In this document: positions 12,801 through 22,808 of the stretch, in pieces
Position numbering within the stretch: the stretch's first letter is position 1
Layout: each line of letters opens with the position of its first letter
Origin: Thunnus maccoyii
Taxonomy: Eukaryota > Chordata > Actinopteri > Scombriformes > Scombridae
DNA length: 64,000 nt
Direction of reading: 5' to 3'
Assembly (NCBI RefSeq): GCF_910596095.1
Contig: NC_056544.1
Coordinates: forward strand, 10,153,155 to 10,217,154
Notes under the pieces: model-generated
The model's database searches: none
Told to the model about the DNA's origin: nothing
What the model saw: the letters and a program-made list of their open reading frames with translations, nothing else
Translations under genes and position numbers: made by a program

Positions 12801-15800
12801 CTGATGACATTAGAAGGGTTTCACATAAAAAATAAATAAATAAATGAACAGCAGATATAATGTAATGTATCTGAAAAAATTCACCAACTGCATATATAAC
12901 AAACCCCTGCAAACACATACTGTATGTTGCTGACCTCACCTGTCCCTCGTCAGGACAACATGGTGGAGCACAACATCCTGAAGATAGAGGTCAAGCGTAT
13001 GAGGGATCTGCTGTACAACAAGGCGGACAGCATGCTGTCTTTGGAGAGGAGGAAACAAGACCTGCAGAAAGCCATAAAAGAGCGGGAGGATGAGATCAAA
13101 GTCTACAGAGAAATGCTCAGCCAGCAGCTGAAGATCAGCGAGCAGGAGAGGCAGAAACTCAGGTAAAAACCTCAGCCGTGACCCCAAATCTCACTTTCCT
13201 GGAGCCTTGACGAAATGTTCAAACAGTTCTAACTTTTCTTTCAGTTTTGTTTCATTTAATTTTGAAAAAAAGGATAATTTCATTTAACTTTGATTATCTG
13301 TCAGTGCTGAATTGAACGAGAAACTGTCCAAGATTGACATGATGAAAAAACGTTTCGAGGTCGTGACCCTTTTACTGGCAGCCCCTGAGGGGGAGGAGGA
13401 GAAATCGCAGGCTTACTACATCACAAAGGTGAGAGGACCTCAAACACACCATCAGGTGTCACAAACAGAGCCTGTTAAAGTAGAACAAGGTTACATTTGT
13501 TCGTCTGTTATGCACTAGCATTTTGAATCACCGCTGTGTGCTTTTCACCAGGCTGCACAAGAGAGAGAGGAGCTCAGGCAGAAGGGAGACAGTCTGGATG
13601 CCAGAATCAGCAAGATGGCGCTGGAAAATCGAGCTCTGGAGAACACTATTCAATTGTTCAACAACAGTAACTCTGCATTTCGCAAATCCCTCAACAGAGT
13701 CAGTGAATCCAGTACGTATGACGAGGTGGACTGAATGAAACAACCCAGCTGGCTTCCTGTCCTTTTGAGGAAGATGAAAAATCTCTCCAATTAGTTATTC
13801 ATTCATTAATTTTTCATTTATCTATTTTGAAAGATAGCACAAAATTTCAAATGGAAACTGATTTCTCATTCTTGAGCTCTGTTTGTTTCAGGTCCAGAGT
13901 ACCAGGAAAAGCAGAAGCTGGAAGAGCAGTTGGGGGTCGCTGAAGACATGCTCAATTACAAGAAGAAACTGGTCCAAGAGTTCCAACAGGACTTGCAGGT
14001 TATTTCTATTTATAGCCATAGTGCTGAGCAGAGTACTGCATATGTCATCCTTAATTACATACCCCATTATAATATTCAGAGACGTAACTTGTTTGTGTGT
14101 TTAGAATACTTCCTCCAAAGGTCGGCCAATTGTCAAGAATTTGTTTCTCTTTCCTTTTACTGTTGCCAATTAGTGTAATAGTCAACCTGCTTTATATAAT
14201 GACAGTCAAAAATCATAATTGAGCTCACATAAAAACAAAATAACTCAGCTCATATAATAGATTCTTACCTGCGCTGGTGGCATGACAATAATGTTGATCT
14301 GTCAATCAACTATCGGATGAAACAACACAGAATGTTTGTACAGATTTGTGGTTTCTAAAGGATGAATCCTCATAACTCTGGTGATCCCCTGACTTCTCCT
14401 CTGGCGCCACCATGAGGTCAATATTTGTGGTTCAGAGTAAAATATCTCAACAACTATTCAATGGATTGCCATGAAATCTGGTACAGACACTCATGTCCCC
14501 CTCAGGATGAATCGTAATAACTTCACTTTTCATCTTCTGCCACCATCAGGTCTTTTTTAAATTTTAAATGGTTCAATATTTAGTTTTATGATCAAATACC
14601 TGTAAAACTAATGACATTCCTATCAGCCTCAGTTGTGTTTAGTGCTAATTAGCAAATGTTAGCATGCTAACAAACCAAGACTAAGACTCTTGTTCAGCAT
14701 TATATATGGGTTGAAGCAACAAATATAAATAGTCATGTTATACACGCAGGAAGAAGTGTGCTCATGCTGGTTTTTTTAAAAAAAATTCATGACAATCCAG
14801 CTCAGTTGCAGCATGAATGTTTTTGTCTCTTGAGAGCTATCTTAATATAGCATGATACTATAATAATACTAGGAAATTATCTTCAGCATTTCCTGCATTG
14901 TATACTCCAAACTATTTTTTTTCCTTTTATAAGGCACTCTGTCTTCATTCCTGTGTTCACTTGTCCTCCATTCTTATTCCCCCTCACTATTATGACTTAT
15001 TGTAATATTTAGTTGAGTCCCTCATAGAATAATTGGTATAAAAAAAAAAATTAAAAAAAACTTGCTCAACTACTCTGTCTATCTGAGTCATCCAGTCAAA
15101 CTAACCTGGCATGAACTGGTGTGTATGTGTTTGCACGCCTCTATGCCTTTGCTTTTGTGTTGTGTGTGTGTTTTTGACAACTGCTCTCCGTTTCCAGGAC
15201 ATGAACAATACACTAGAGAGTCTGCTGCAAGAGGAGCAGATGGAGAAAGATAAGATAGAACACAAACAGACACTCATCAGCAAACTGAACAAAGAAATCG
15301 CTTCTCAGCAAGAGAAAATTGACAGAGCCACAAAACAGGTTTGATGTTCACCCCCCACCACTTTTCCTGCACACATTTGATACTTTCTTCTCAAGTAAAT
15401 TGCTTGGATATCATCCTGATTTCTTTACACTGTTTTGGCACAAAAGGTATCCAGCGATACAAACATTTATTAGCAGGTGACATTATCATATTTCACTTTT
15501 GCATTACTCTACTATTTACTAGTGCTCCAAACTGACCAAAGAGATCCGCTCAGCAAACCAAACCAAAGCAGAGACTTTTGAGGAGAAGGACATCAAGCTG
15601 AGGCAACTGAAAGAATTCAACAAGAGTGTTGACAAGATGCTGAATGAGGCCATGGAGGACAAACCAGACCTCAGATCAGTGCTGGAGAAATACTTCCTGC
15701 AGGTATAAAACAAGATTCATGAAGCATTTAGCCTTGAGAGACAGTGATTTACTTTCAGTGGAGTCATTCAGGGGATTTTCTGAAGTGAAAATATGAAGAG

Positions 15801-16315
15801 TTTCCAGTGTTAAAGTGGATTATTGTGCTGTCTCTCTCAGGCCAATCTGTCTCTTCCGTCTCCGTCCTCCACTCCTAGCAGCCAACGAAGCTCCAAGACG
15901 AGCTCTACCCGCAGCTCTGCCTCTCTCAGGTCAGACTGCTCCTAGCTCACATTTGTAACAAACTATATACTAAAGTACATTAATAAAACTTTTGTTTATG
16001 CAACATAACCAGTTATCTGAGGCCTTCACTGGGACACTCCACACTTTGATTGTCAAGCAATGCATTTCACAGAGAAGATTAGAGGTTTTTAGTTTTATTT
16101 CTGCCACTATATGAAGGTATTGTTCTCTGTGCTGTAGGTGTTCCACATCTTCAGCCAGCAGCAGCCCCAGGTCCTCTTCGTCTCATTCCCCCGTACTGAA
16201 GACTGTGGAACTGGGCCTGGATCTACCTGTAACCTCCCCTCCTCCCTCCACCTCCAAACGCTCCAGTTCTGCAAGCAGCACCAGCAGCACCAGCAGCAAG
16301 TTAAAGAACCCTTAA
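5942..16315 (+). CDS. ccdc39: Coiled-coil domain-containing protein 39 (axonemal 96-nm ruler subunit)
   Basis: Twenty coding exons: 5942-6028, 7617-7736, 7890-8036, 8137-8295, 8409-8501, 8952-9080, 9238-9429, 9610-9717, 9863-9985 (or from 9860), 11300-11494, 11606-11770, 11857-11994, 12954-13162, 13305-13428, 13552-13711, 13892-13998, 15198-15338, 15523-15702, 15841-15929, 16138-16315. They join in frame to 947 residues (human 941). The start [20 protein letters not shown] matches the CCDC39 N-terminus, and later blocks ([26 protein letters not shown]) also match. Nearly the whole protein is heptad-rich coiled coil; from about residue 860 it becomes a Ser/Arg/Pro tail ending SSKLKNP. CCDC39 pairs with CCDC40 to set the 96-nm repeat and place inner dynein arms and nexin links; its loss causes primary ciliary dyskinesia in human. 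Intron 10 uses a GC donor. Confidence 0.95.
6256..7154. mobile_element. Non-autonomous hAT-type element in ccdc39 intron 1
   Basis: The element is 899 bp. Its ends read CAGAGATGG... and ...CCATCACTG, which are imperfect inverted repeats, and the terminal 50 bp on both sides share TTTACTTAAG/GTACTTAAGTA motifs. The flanks are ATCGATAT (6248-6255) and ATTGATAT (7155-7162), an 8-bp target duplication with one mismatch, as expected for hAT. No transposase frame is present. The end sequence is, from memory, a common teleost repeat. Another element is nested inside at 6573-6904. Confidence 0.8.
6573..6904. mobile_element. Nested 332-bp hAT-type MITE
   Basis: It lies inside the larger hAT element. 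The left end is CAGTGGTTCCCAACCT and the right end, read on the minus strand, is CAGTGGTTTACAACCT, a 16-bp terminal inverted repeat with two mismatches. The flanks GTTTAGTC and GTTTCATC agree at 6 of 8 bases. The internal GGGTCGTGAGATGATT block is typical of a widespread vertebrate hAT family. It is non-coding. Confidence 0.7.
9806..9844. repeat. (TG)n microsatellite before ccdc39 exon 9
   Basis: About 19 TG units lie directly upstream of the exon 9 acceptor, where a pyrimidine tract would be expected. Confidence 0.95.
10552..10709. mobile_element. TTAA-flanked palindromic MITE in ccdc39 intron 9
   Basis: The element is 158 bp. The 17-bp end TTAAAGGTGCAGTGTGT is repeated exactly, inverted, at the right end, and the match continues with a few changes for about 35 bp. 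TTAA at each border fits the target of piggyBac or Kolobok-like transposons. There is no coding capacity. Confidence 0.8.
14351..14575 (-). repeat. Interspersed repeat, copy 1 (minus orientation)
   Basis: In ccdc39 intron 16. Read on the minus strand it contains TTTCATGGCAATCCATTGAA, ATAGTTGTTGAGATATTTTA and GATTCATCCT blocks that recur at 60345-60640 in the opposite orientation. From memory this is a common non-coding teleost repeat; the class was not assigned. Confidence 0.65.
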
Positions 16316-16584
16316 TGTGCTGCTCTGCTGACTGATGGCTGCTGAGCTTTATAGTTACTTATAGTTAGTTGTAGTTGCACTGAATCACTGTTTCATCACA
16401 GGATGGATAAAGTGCTGGAATGTGTGTTTTGATTTGTGTTATTTGTAGACTTTGTTCACTTTACCCTGCTGTTATATTTATTTATGTAAATCGAATGTAG
16501 CCTGATTTGATTTGATGTGCCCTCACTGTGTAGATAGACTGTAGTTTGTGACAGTAACAATCTGAGCAGATATTTCCCCCTTTC

Positions 16585-16590
16585 AATAAA
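16585..16590 (+). terminator. Polyadenylation signal of ccdc39
   Basis: AATAAA 270 bp after the ccdc39 stop, followed by a T-rich stretch at 16611-16641. A second AATAAA lies near 16664. Confidence 0.6.
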
Positions 16591-17125
16591 AGAAAAAACA
16601 CAATCCTTGTTTTTTTCTGTTCTTGTTTTTTTTTTTTTCTTCCAGTTTTGGCTCAAAGACTTCTTAATAAAAAGTAGGAGAAAATCATGGAACTATTGTA
16701 GGCATAAATCAGCATTAGTTGCCATGATTTTTCTCCCTCAAATTTTTCCGAGATGGATGATCTCTGGATAATTTACAGGTTAGGAAATAGTTTTGCACTA
16801 TTGTGGTGTTGTGGGATTCCAAAAATGTATTTGACTACTTAACTAGTGGTGGACTTTGACTTCCACCAGGTTTATAATAAAGCAAATAACAACTCAGAAG
16901 CTGAAAAGATGCAGTGCCTTCTCATATTTCACTGTGTTTTGTTTAGACTATAGTTACCGACTTGGGTCACTGCATTGGAAGAAATGATGTATTACTGTTG
17001 TTTTTATGCCACACCTTAATGAGGGTGTCACTTCCTTATACAGAACAAAAGTAGCCAGAGGCTCAGTTACAGCAGACTGCACACTTTCCCACAACAGATT
17101 CTCTCTTCTGAAATAAAGCTTCAAC

Positions 17126-17910
17126 ATGCTGCTGCTGATCCTGTTTGCTGCGTGTTTGGTCTCGTGTACTGCACAGACAAGTAAGTACACAGACAGAAAT
17201 CATTGGAAAAGTTAAAGGAGATTCTTTTTTTTTTAAATATGTATACTATAAGTAAATCTCTTGAATGTCTAAGTTTTTAGTAGAATATCTGCAGATGTCC
17301 TTTTGTGATGGGACTTGTGAATACAGCTGAAAGAAAGTTTTTCAAGGTGTGAAATAAAACATTCACTCAAAAGAAAAAGTCAAGCTCTAGATTACAAATG
17401 TCATCTAATTCATTTCAAATGTTTCCCCAGCGTCCTTTCCCTCCTCTACCACGTCGATGTCAACCATGACAACTACTTCTTTCACACAACCATTCCAGGT
17501 AACATCTGTCCTGCCCTCACCTGATACATCGGATAATGGTAAGTTCATTTTAAACTTTCACACAGAATATAATTCAGCTTGAAGTCGAGCGTGATTTTGA
17601 TGGTTTTAAATGTTTTCCCACAGTTGTAGCAATCCTTCAGACAGCTGTTCAGTCCTATCGTGAGCTAAATGAAACAACAGTCGCTCCAGATTTAAAAAAG
17701 GTAACTCACCAGTCATTCATTTAAAAAGTTCAGGTTTTTTTTCTATCTAATGTAACATGTGCTGTTCACAATCTAATATCATACTGTGGCCCAGGATCTG
17801 AATACGATCCATTTAAAATGATTTGTGTCTTTCAGCTCCATGACATCATCCAGCAACTCAAACCAGATCTGGATTTTACTCTAACTGTCAGGAGCATCAC
17901 CAAAGTCTGA
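17126..17910 (+). CDS. Small secreted Ser/Thr-rich protein, unrecognised
   Basis: Four exons, 17126-17180, 17431-17538, 17624-17700 and 17836-17910, join in phase to 104 residues with consensus splice sites throughout. Residues 1-17 (MLLLILFAACLVSCTAQ) are a clear signal peptide. Residues about 18-52 are rich in Ser, Thr and Pro (TTSMSTMTTTSF), a mucin-like stretch likely to be O-glycosylated. The remaining half is a helical-looking domain with one N-glycosylation sequon (NETT) and pairs of hydrophobic residues, ending TVRSITKV. No cysteine remains after the signal peptide. It lies 810 bp after ccdc39 on the same strand. I do not recognise a family and assign no function. The model rests on four matched phases and the signal peptide; transcript evidence would settle it. 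Confidence 0.7.
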
Positions 17911-18684
17911 AAGCGCCACAGCTCACACAGCTCTGTGTGTTTTGTTAACATTTGATTTTTAAGAGGATAATCAGCAGCCTCACTGGAGTTAATTTATGTA
18001 TCCTTATTATTATTATTTTTTTACTGCTCGAGAAAGACTGTGTGATATTTGTTAATGATTTTTATCTGTGAAATGGATTTATATGAATGAGACAAAATGA
18101 AACCAGGACAAAATATGAGTCTTAATTGGTCTTTGATAAAGAGACTGAAATAGAGGAAGTCTTGATTTTATAATGTTCTAATTTCATAAAAGGTACAGTT
18201 TCTATGTGGAAATGTTAATCAGAAGATAATTCACGCAAATGCTTATTTACGTTGCTTTAATTTATCAAAGAGAGGTCCTGTAAAATGAGAACAGCTGGAA
18301 TCAAATTTGAAGTGTCAAAACAGATTTCAAACATCTCATCTGTATGTCTACAACTTAAGCTTGAAAGCTGAGTGACATAATCTGTAGTGAGTGTAAAACA
18401 AGTGTGCCATTAAGTACAAAAAACACAAAAGTAATGTGTTCTTTTATATGCAATATTTTTATATTTAAAACGTATAAACTTAAAGACCAGTGCCCCTTTA
18501 AATTTAACATTAGTAACAGCTTTGTGCACATCTTTTGTACATAAACTTTAACTGGTATATTTGTATATTATTATATATACCATTATATAGTATATTTCCA
18601 GTACTGATAGATTTAATTGCTAATGTTATGTTTTGTGTTTTCTTATATGACATTTTCAAACCTGTGATTACTAGGTTGTTGTAA

Positions 18685-18690
18685 AATAAA
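18685..18690 (+). terminator. Possible polyadenylation signal of the 104-residue secreted gene
   Basis: AATAAA 775 bp after the stop, in AT-rich sequence. Assignment to this gene is by position only. Confidence 0.35.
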
Positions 18691-19900
18691 AGAGAAGATC
18701 ATGATGAATCAGCAGAAAAAAATACATCTAATATCAATAAAAACTGTTTTGGCTACACAAATATTCACTTTTAGTTTTTTTCTTTTTTTTTTCGAGCCAA
18801 CTTTGTTCTTGCCAGGAAGTGCTTGACAGTGAAACCACAATGTTGACGAGACATGACCACAGTCTAAAGCCGAGAGCGAGGGAGGAGAAACAGGAGAAAC
18901 TGTCACAGCCTGCTAACAAAAGAGACTGTAGATGAAATTGAAAGGAGGATAATGTTACAGTGGAGATGTTGGACAATGAAGAAAAACAGACCATCAGCCT
19001 GTGTGATAATCAAAGAGGACAGACTGTGTGTGTGTGTGTGTGTGCTTGTGTGTGTGTGATGCAGTGAATAAAAATGTTTTGTGTTTATGTAATGTACGAT
19101 ATTAATACAATGTAAAGGGAGTGGAAGATGTCAGGGTTAAACATCAGAACTTTTCCTTTTAGATTAATGAGACAATGAATTTACCTGCAAATATCATGGT
19201 ACTTATAAAAAAAATAAAGAATTACAAAGTATTTTCAAAGGCATGTTGTATCTCTTTTCTACAGTTACACTTTCAGCCAGTAGAGGGAGCCTGTTCCTCT
19301 GATTCAGCTACTCACCCTCATCCTGCTCTCATGACACCTCAACACCACTCAACACCTAAATCAATGTGTTTTGTTTGCACAGTTTCATTTTCTTTAGTTT
19401 ATAGCATCAAGCCTCTCTGTGCTCTTCAAAAGGAAATATTTCTCTGAGGACAGTGATGTGTCCTGCTCCTTCACAAATGCAGTTTGAGTTGAACTGAATC
19501 AATGTCATGGTGTTAAAACAACAACTTAAATTGACTGCAGTCATTACTACAACAGTTACACTCCAGCCTAAGTGTTTTTCATTAAGATGTTTTATGGATA
19601 TTATTTGTTTAGCTTTTTTGTATTTTTATTTAATTAATTTAAATAAATTATATCAATTAATTCATAATTTGTTTCTCATGTAGTTTATAGTATAATAGTT
19701 AAAAGTTTACATTTGTTGTCATCTCTGAAGCACTTTGAATTTCACTAACCTGTATGAAAGGTGCAGCACAAATAAAGTTTGATGGATTAATCGATTTAGA
19801 ATAATGAATAAGTAATTGATCATTCTCACAACACTGCACAAGAATTACAGGATGATACTAGGATGATGATAAATCAACAAGCATGTTTCATAAACATCAT
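18691..19900. other. Intergenic
   Basis: No exon was seen. It holds a short TG microsatellite (19026-19058) and AT-rich sequence. CCAGTAGAGGGAGC at 19277-19290 resembles a CTCF core with one mismatch. Confidence 0.5.
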
Positions 19901-19909
19901 TTCCTTACA

Positions 19910-21055
19910 GACAGACCACAGGTGGTGAGGGTGTGAAATAAGGCCTCTGCTGGGCTTACAGTCAGCACAGAAACCCCCCAGGGCTGTTGCCTCAGTCCTA
20001 AACTCTACGCCCTGTACACTTATGACTGTGTTTCCACCCAGAACAACAGTATCATTATAAAATACGCAGATGGCACGACCATCCTCTGCCTCATCAAGCG
20101 TAGAGATGAGTCATCATACAGGGAATAGGTAAACAAAATCATAGTTTATGGAGAGGACAACGACCTTGTTCTTAACATAGAGAAAACCAAAGAACTAATT
20201 CTGGACTTCAAGAGGAGCCTCTCACCATCAAGGGGACTGAGGTGGAGCAGGCTGTGTTTCTAGGCCCTCATATGTCAAAAAACCTGAGCTGGGCCATAAA
20301 CTCTGTGACAACAGTGAAGAAAGCACAGCAGCAGCTTTGCTTCATTAGGCTGCTGAAGAAGGCGGACTCAGATGTCAGCCCCTCACCCAGGCCTACAGAG
20401 GACTCATTGAGTGTGTTTTCACCAACGGCATCACTGTTTGGTCTGGAAACACCACCCAGGCTGAGAGGAAATCTCTTCAAAGAGTCATCAAACACATAAC
20501 CACAGATGCACTCTAGACACAGCGCTGCAGGAGAAAAGCACAGAGCATCCTCAGTGATTTACAGCAACCAGCTCACTCTCTGTTCAAGGATACGACGTGA
20601 GACATCACAGGCCACAGAGAGCATCACCACTCACAGGACGTGCTGCCACAACAGCTTTTTTCCAGCCACTGTCAGAATAATTGCAAAGGACATTAAGGCA
20701 GGAAGGAAATACCCCCCACCCCCAACCCCACATCATTCACACCATGAACACATAACATATGGACTCAGATTTAGTATTCAGCTACTTCACCCCCCCTCAC
20801 TCTCCAGGTCTCTGTCATACAGAGTTTTTCACCAGTCCAGTGGTCCACTGGGTTGTTTTTGTTTTGTGCAAGAATTTATTGTGTATTTTTTAATACAGTG
20901 TGCATTTATTCATAGTATTTTTTTTATATAGGGTTTATATATTATTTATCTATTTTTTATGCTGTTCTTTTAACTGCCTTTCTTTGCCTGTTTTTAAAAA
21001 AAAGCTGACTCAGTGTGTTATGCACAATACTTCCAGTGTATTGTACCTGTAAATC
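19910..21055 (+). mobile_element. Degenerate, 5'-truncated LINE fragment
   Basis: From about 19979 one frame reads GCCLSPKLYALYTYDC, then KYADGTTILCLIKR: the reverse-transcriptase palm motifs of a non-LTR element. The catalytic YADD is changed to YADG (20063-20074) and the frame then stops. After frameshifts the text resembles the LINE C-terminal region (NDLVLNIEKTKEL; later VKKAQQQLCFIRLLKKAD). The 3' part (20740-21055) is AT-rich non-coding. The element is dead. The exact clade was not assigned. Confidence 0.75.
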
Positions 21056-21163
21056 TCAGACTAGTTCAAGACTTGTTTGATGCAAGAACAAAGTGGAGAG
21101 AAAGACACAAAAGAAATAAAAACACATGAATAAAGGAATATTCCACACTTATTAATTGCACTT

Positions 21164-21225
21164 CCATAATGCTGGGAGACACACAAGAGACAGATCTGAG
21201 AAAAATGTGATCAAAATCGAAGCAC
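21164..21225 (+). repeat. Short interspersed repeat, copy 1
   Basis: The stretch CTTCCATAATGCTGGGAGAC...CAAGAGACAGATCTGA is about 80% like 56935-57000. Both copies sit next to a LINE fragment. Class unknown. Confidence 0.5.
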
Positions 21226-22800
21226 TTAAGCTCCAAAAATGCTGAATCCTTTATTTCCCATGATGCAGCTCAGCAGCATCTTTTGAGTACACCCACACCA
21301 CCTGGTTAACAGTCACTTCTTTCAAATTAATGACGTCCACCTGACGTCCCCTACAGTCATCTTCTGAGGGCTGCCTCCAATATATGTCGATGAGGTTTCT
21401 TTTATCTTGTTCATTTCTCCTCTCAGGAATGAAGAGCTTCTCAGTAATCATTTCACACGTAACATGTGGAAATAGAGTTACTGTTGCATGAACAAATTTA
21501 TATAACAAAAAGCGTGCAAATGGAAAGGACAGACGAGACTCTGTTTCTATTTCTGGTATTTCTGCTCACTGATTTTAAGACTTGGACTTAAGGTGGTACC
21601 AGCAAAAAAAAACATCTGAGAAAGGACACAATTCAAAGCTGATTTTACTCATCAACCATGATTTAGATGTAAATACTTAAAATTTAATTTATACATTTTT
21701 CATTACTGTGTGATGGATAAATTATCAATAGACTGAGGTTGGTTGAAGTCAAGCGTCTCTTTAATTCAAACAGAACATATGTTGCAGACGCGGAGAGTCC
21801 GCAGAGTCTCCGTGGAGAATTCTGACAAGACAAAGGAAAGTCACTAGTATATATTAACGGCCTTGATGCCCTTGGGAGGCACCTTTAACAGACCTAGACA
21901 AAGCTTTACAGAGCTCTCCCTTCCACATGATGACCATGATGTCTGTATGACTATCATAGTGTTCCCTTAACTAATGCATGGATTTTTCTATCACTGTGCA
22001 TCAAACTTACAGACACATACAAACTAAATGTTCATAAAGTTTTCATCAGAAATTCTTTCTACCAAAGAAATAGTCCTGACAAAAAGTTAGCAGATTTTCC
22101 AGAGTTACAGGGAAACCAGGACACAAAATCAGCACCAGCCACCAGCCAAATACTGGTAAAATATGCAAGTGGCTGGTAGGTTCTCACCAGCCAAAAAAAC
22201 AAAACAATGGTAATCTATTGAGTGGCTGGTAAAATTTGAACATTCACTTGACATTTGGCTGGTGTACAAAAAAATTCATTTTGCACCCTGAGGGAAACTG
22301 TTTGTAGAAAAAGGCGTAGCTGTTTATTTTCTGAAATGTAATTTTTGATGCCATGTGCACCACAACAAAATCTTATTCACCTCCATAGTCTGAGACAAAA
22401 CTTAGACAAAATGTAACCAAAACTATCTTAGCGGGAAGATACCACTAGAGATAAGTGAGTGAGAAAATATGGAACACATGGTGGAAAGAAATGGCTGCTT
22501 CTGTGATGAAGTGTTAATCAATTTGAAGGATTTAAGGGTTCTAACTCTCGTAAAAATAGCTTTCTCTATGTGTAATGTTTTCTGTAGAAAGACTCAATAT
22601 TGAGATTTTCTGCCAGTGTCCTCTCGTCTCTTCCTTTCTCATGCCATGGTCTGTGTTAATCAATGTTGCGCTGTCCTCTTTTCCAGTTTTCCACATGACC
22701 CATGCGTTTCCCTTTTAAGCTCTCGAGGCCATTTGAGCCGACATTCAGAAGAAGTCCGCACACTTGAGCACACACTGGATACAAGCCTGAAACCCACCTG
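21226..22800. other. Intergenic upstream of the 8-cysteine secreted gene
   Basis: No exon was accepted. At 22125-22270 the word GGCTGGT and its complement ACCAGCC recur six times, marking a small degenerate repeat. The remaining sequence is AT-rich. Confidence 0.45.
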
Positions 22801-22808
22801 CCTTCAGT

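Noticed and set aside
19277-19290. Second CTCF-like site
   Set aside because: One key base differs (A for C), and this word is frequent in fish repeats; not listed as a site.
20242-20931. Two plus-strand open frames of 85 and 141 codons
   Set aside because: They are out-of-frame or shifted pieces of the dead LINE, in the 3' coding and UTR part.
21251-21508. 85-codon minus-strand open frame with varied composition
   Set aside because: No splice partners, no signal, no motif I recognise, and it lies among repeats. The frame alone is too short to support a gene.
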